A program made the translations under genes and the position numbers. A DNA stretch of 64,000 nt from Sphingorhabdus profundilacus (GTDB taxonomy: Bacteria; Pseudomonadota; Alphaproteobacteria; Sphingomonadales; Sphingomonadaceae): the NCBI RefSeq assembly GCF_009769755.1, contig NZ_SDWJ01000001.1, positions 62,001 to 126,000 of the forward strand. The letters run 5' to 3'. This document shows, piece by piece, positions 62,882-64,000 of the stretch. The notes under the pieces are model-generated. The model saw nothing but the letters and a program-made list of their open reading frames with translations, did no database searches and was not told where the DNA came from. Each line of letters opens with the position of its first letter. Within the stretch, counting starts at the first letter, position 1.

Positions 62882-62966
62882 ATCCCGACATATCTGTGCT
62901 GCAAATGTCCAATCGACTTTACATTTAGCTTTCGACGGCGCACCCTCCTCTTCACAGGAGAGCGAT

Positions 62967-64000
62967 ATGTTGAAACAAGCTTTGATGGCACTGGGCTGCG
63001 GAGGGGCGGTAGTGAGTGGGCCGGCAGCATTTGCAGCTATGCCGGCATCGGTATCGACCGTGGCGGCACAGAAAGAGGCCGCCAATCACCTGCCGGCCGA
63101 AGATGGTCGGGACGCCGATTTTTCCGGCAGGGGCTTTATCGCCACTCTGGCCGATCCAGTGATCAAGACCAAGGATGGCAAGCCAGTGTGGGATGTTGAT
63201 GCCTATGCCTGGATGAACGGCGCTTCGCCTGACACAGTCAACCCCAGCCTGTGGCGGCATATGGGTTTGTTGCGAAAGCATGGCCTGTTCGCGCTTTCCG
63301 AGGGAATGTGGCAAGTGCGCGGTCTTGACGTTTCGAATATGACGGTCATCAAAGGTCAGACAGGCTGGATATTGATCGACCCACTGACCACGCGCGATAC
63401 AGCGGCGGCGGCTCTTCGTCTGGTGAACGAAACGCTCGGTCCACGACCGGTTCGCGCGGTCATTTATAGCCACAGCCATGCGGATCATTTTGGCGGAGTG
63501 CGCGGCGTTGTCGACGAAAACGACGTAAAGGCAGGCATGGTCCAGATCATCGCTCCTGCACATTTCATGGATGAAACGGCGTCGGAAAATGTCATGGCCG
63601 GTTTGGCTATGGGGCGGCGGGCAAATTACCAATTCGGGGGCAGCCTGACCCCTGGCCCCCAGGGGCAGATGGGCAGCGGCATTGGTAAGGGGGTTGCCGG
63701 CGGCGATATCACCCTGATCGCGCCGACAATAGACATTAGTAAAACCGGAGAAACCCGTGTTGTCGACGGCATTACCCTCGAATTCCAGATGGTTCCTGAC
63801 ACCGAGGCACCGGCCGAAATGAATATCTATGTTCCTGCAGCCAGAACCTTTTTGGCAGCAGAGATTGCGACCTGTTCGTTGCACAATATACTGACACCAC
63901 GCGGGGCGAAGGTGCGTGACGCGCACGCATGGGCGGGGTATCTTAATGAAGCCGTCAACCTTTTTGGTGATCGCAGTGATACCATTGCTTCAAGCCACTG
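62967..64000 (+). CDS. SdsA-type alkylsulfatase, N-terminal half (cut by right edge)
   Basis: The first 344 codons of a protein resembling the Pseudomonas SdsA1 alkylsulfatase, an MBL-fold enzyme that hydrolyses primary alkyl sulfates such as dodecyl sulfate. A signal peptide (about 1-24) is followed by the expected start of the catalytic domain (GLFALSEGMWQVRGLDVSNMTVIKG), the zinc motif SHSHADHFGG, and then TLEFQMVPDTEAPAEMN with a further conserved acidic residue. CAGGAG precedes the ATG at 62967. The C-terminal dimerisation and sterol-carrier-like domains lie beyond the window. With the sulfoquinovose operon it suggests use of organosulfur surfactants. Confidence 0.88.
   Translation, partial: MLKQALMALGCGGAVVSGPAAFAAMPASVSTVAAQKEAANHLPAEDGRDADFSGRGFIATLADPVIKTKDGKPVWDVDAYAWMNGASPDTVNPSLWRHMGLLRKHGLFALSEGMWQVRGLDVSNMTVIKGQTGWILIDPLTTRDTAAAALRLVNETLGPRPVRAVIYSHSHADHFGGVRGVVDENDVKAGMVQIIAPAHFMDETASENVMAGLAMGRRANYQFGGSLTPGPQGQMGSGIGKGVAGGDITLIAPTIDISKTGETRVVDGITLEFQMVPDTEAPAEMNIYVPAARTFLAAEIATCSLHNILTPRGAKVRDAHAWAGYLNEAVNLFGDRSDTIASSH

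Noticed and set aside
1-64000. CRISPR arrays, prophage or conjugative modules
   Set aside because: No regularly spaced repeats, no phage structural or lysis genes, and no relaxase, integrase or type IV secretion genes were seen.

Overview
The window reads as a chromosomal segment of an alphaproteobacterium of the order Sphingomonadales, most likely the Sphingopyxis/Sphingorhabdus group. This rests on gene content and protein style: a sphingomonad-type TonB-dependent receptor, polyhydroxybutyrate genes, an acyl-CoA ligase with the variant YTSGTGGAPRG motif, priA next to an fsa-type transaldolase, moderately high GC, and intergenic palindromes of the type common in this order. No rRNA, CRISPR array, intact prophage or intact insertion sequence is visible. 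About 57 protein genes, one tRNA and several repeat families can be supported.

Layout. 1-6.2 kb: a membrane-anchored AraC-type regulator cut by the left edge, a YHS protein, DoxX-like and DedA-like membrane proteins, and a coupled trio of TTC38-type TPR protein, ATP-grasp ligase and NylB-like serine hydrolase. 6.3-11 kb (minus): a polyhydroxybutyrate operon in the order 3-hydroxybutyrate dehydrogenase, type II NADH dehydrogenase, patatin-like protein, phasin, acetoacetyl-CoA reductase. 11-16.6 kb: a secreted cupin; an OlsB-like N-acyltransferase converging on an OlsA-like acyltransferase that sits in an operon with a DUF302 protein and a YeeE-type sulfur transporter; a peroxiredoxin; a fossil IS3 OrfA; an Amj-type lipid II flippase. 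16.7-19.7 kb: a relic accessory island with a 269-bp inverted-repeat element, a displaced copy of the 3' half of tRNA-Thr, a lipoprotein flanked by 39-bp direct repeats, two membrane proteins, and the intact tRNA-Thr(GGU).

20-38 kb is mostly housekeeping: pyrD, gamma-glutamyltransferase, acyl-CoA ligase, M1 aminopeptidase, tlyA, sppA, ppa, M61 peptidase, hisS and prfA. It is interrupted by palindromic repeats around 25.0, 34.4-35.1 and 36.7 kb and by an 18-codon ORF (29.4 kb) whose ribosome binding site is a perfect 14-base complement of the 16S rRNA tail. hisS has a 3' third of clearly different composition and looks mosaic.

38.0-45.7 kb is the most interesting region. A four-gene minus-strand operon, every junction overlapping by 4 bp, encodes a GH31 sulfoquinovosidase with the complete KERWY sulfonate-recognition residues, a LacI-type regulator, an aldo-keto reductase and an LLM flavin-dependent sulfonate monooxygenase. 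A TonB-dependent receptor gene diverges from it. Together they form a compact sphingomonad version of the oxygenolytic sulfoquinovose (sulfo-SMO) pathway: the receptor imports sulfoquinovosides, GH31 releases sulfoquinovose, the monooxygenase cleaves the C-S bond to 6-oxo-glucose and sulfite, and the reductase makes glucose. The ABC importer and flavin reductase of the Agrobacterium pathway are absent here.

46-64 kb: a BlaI/M56 antirepressor pair with tandem operator boxes and no penicillin-binding sensor, a metallo-beta-lactamase-fold hydrolase, nadA and nadC, RNase T2, an orphan family 5 binding lipoprotein, a trypsin-like protease, a class A penicillin-binding protein, priA, a DUF4197 protein, fructose-6-phosphate-aldolase-type transaldolase, folE, and an alkylsulfatase cut by the right edge.
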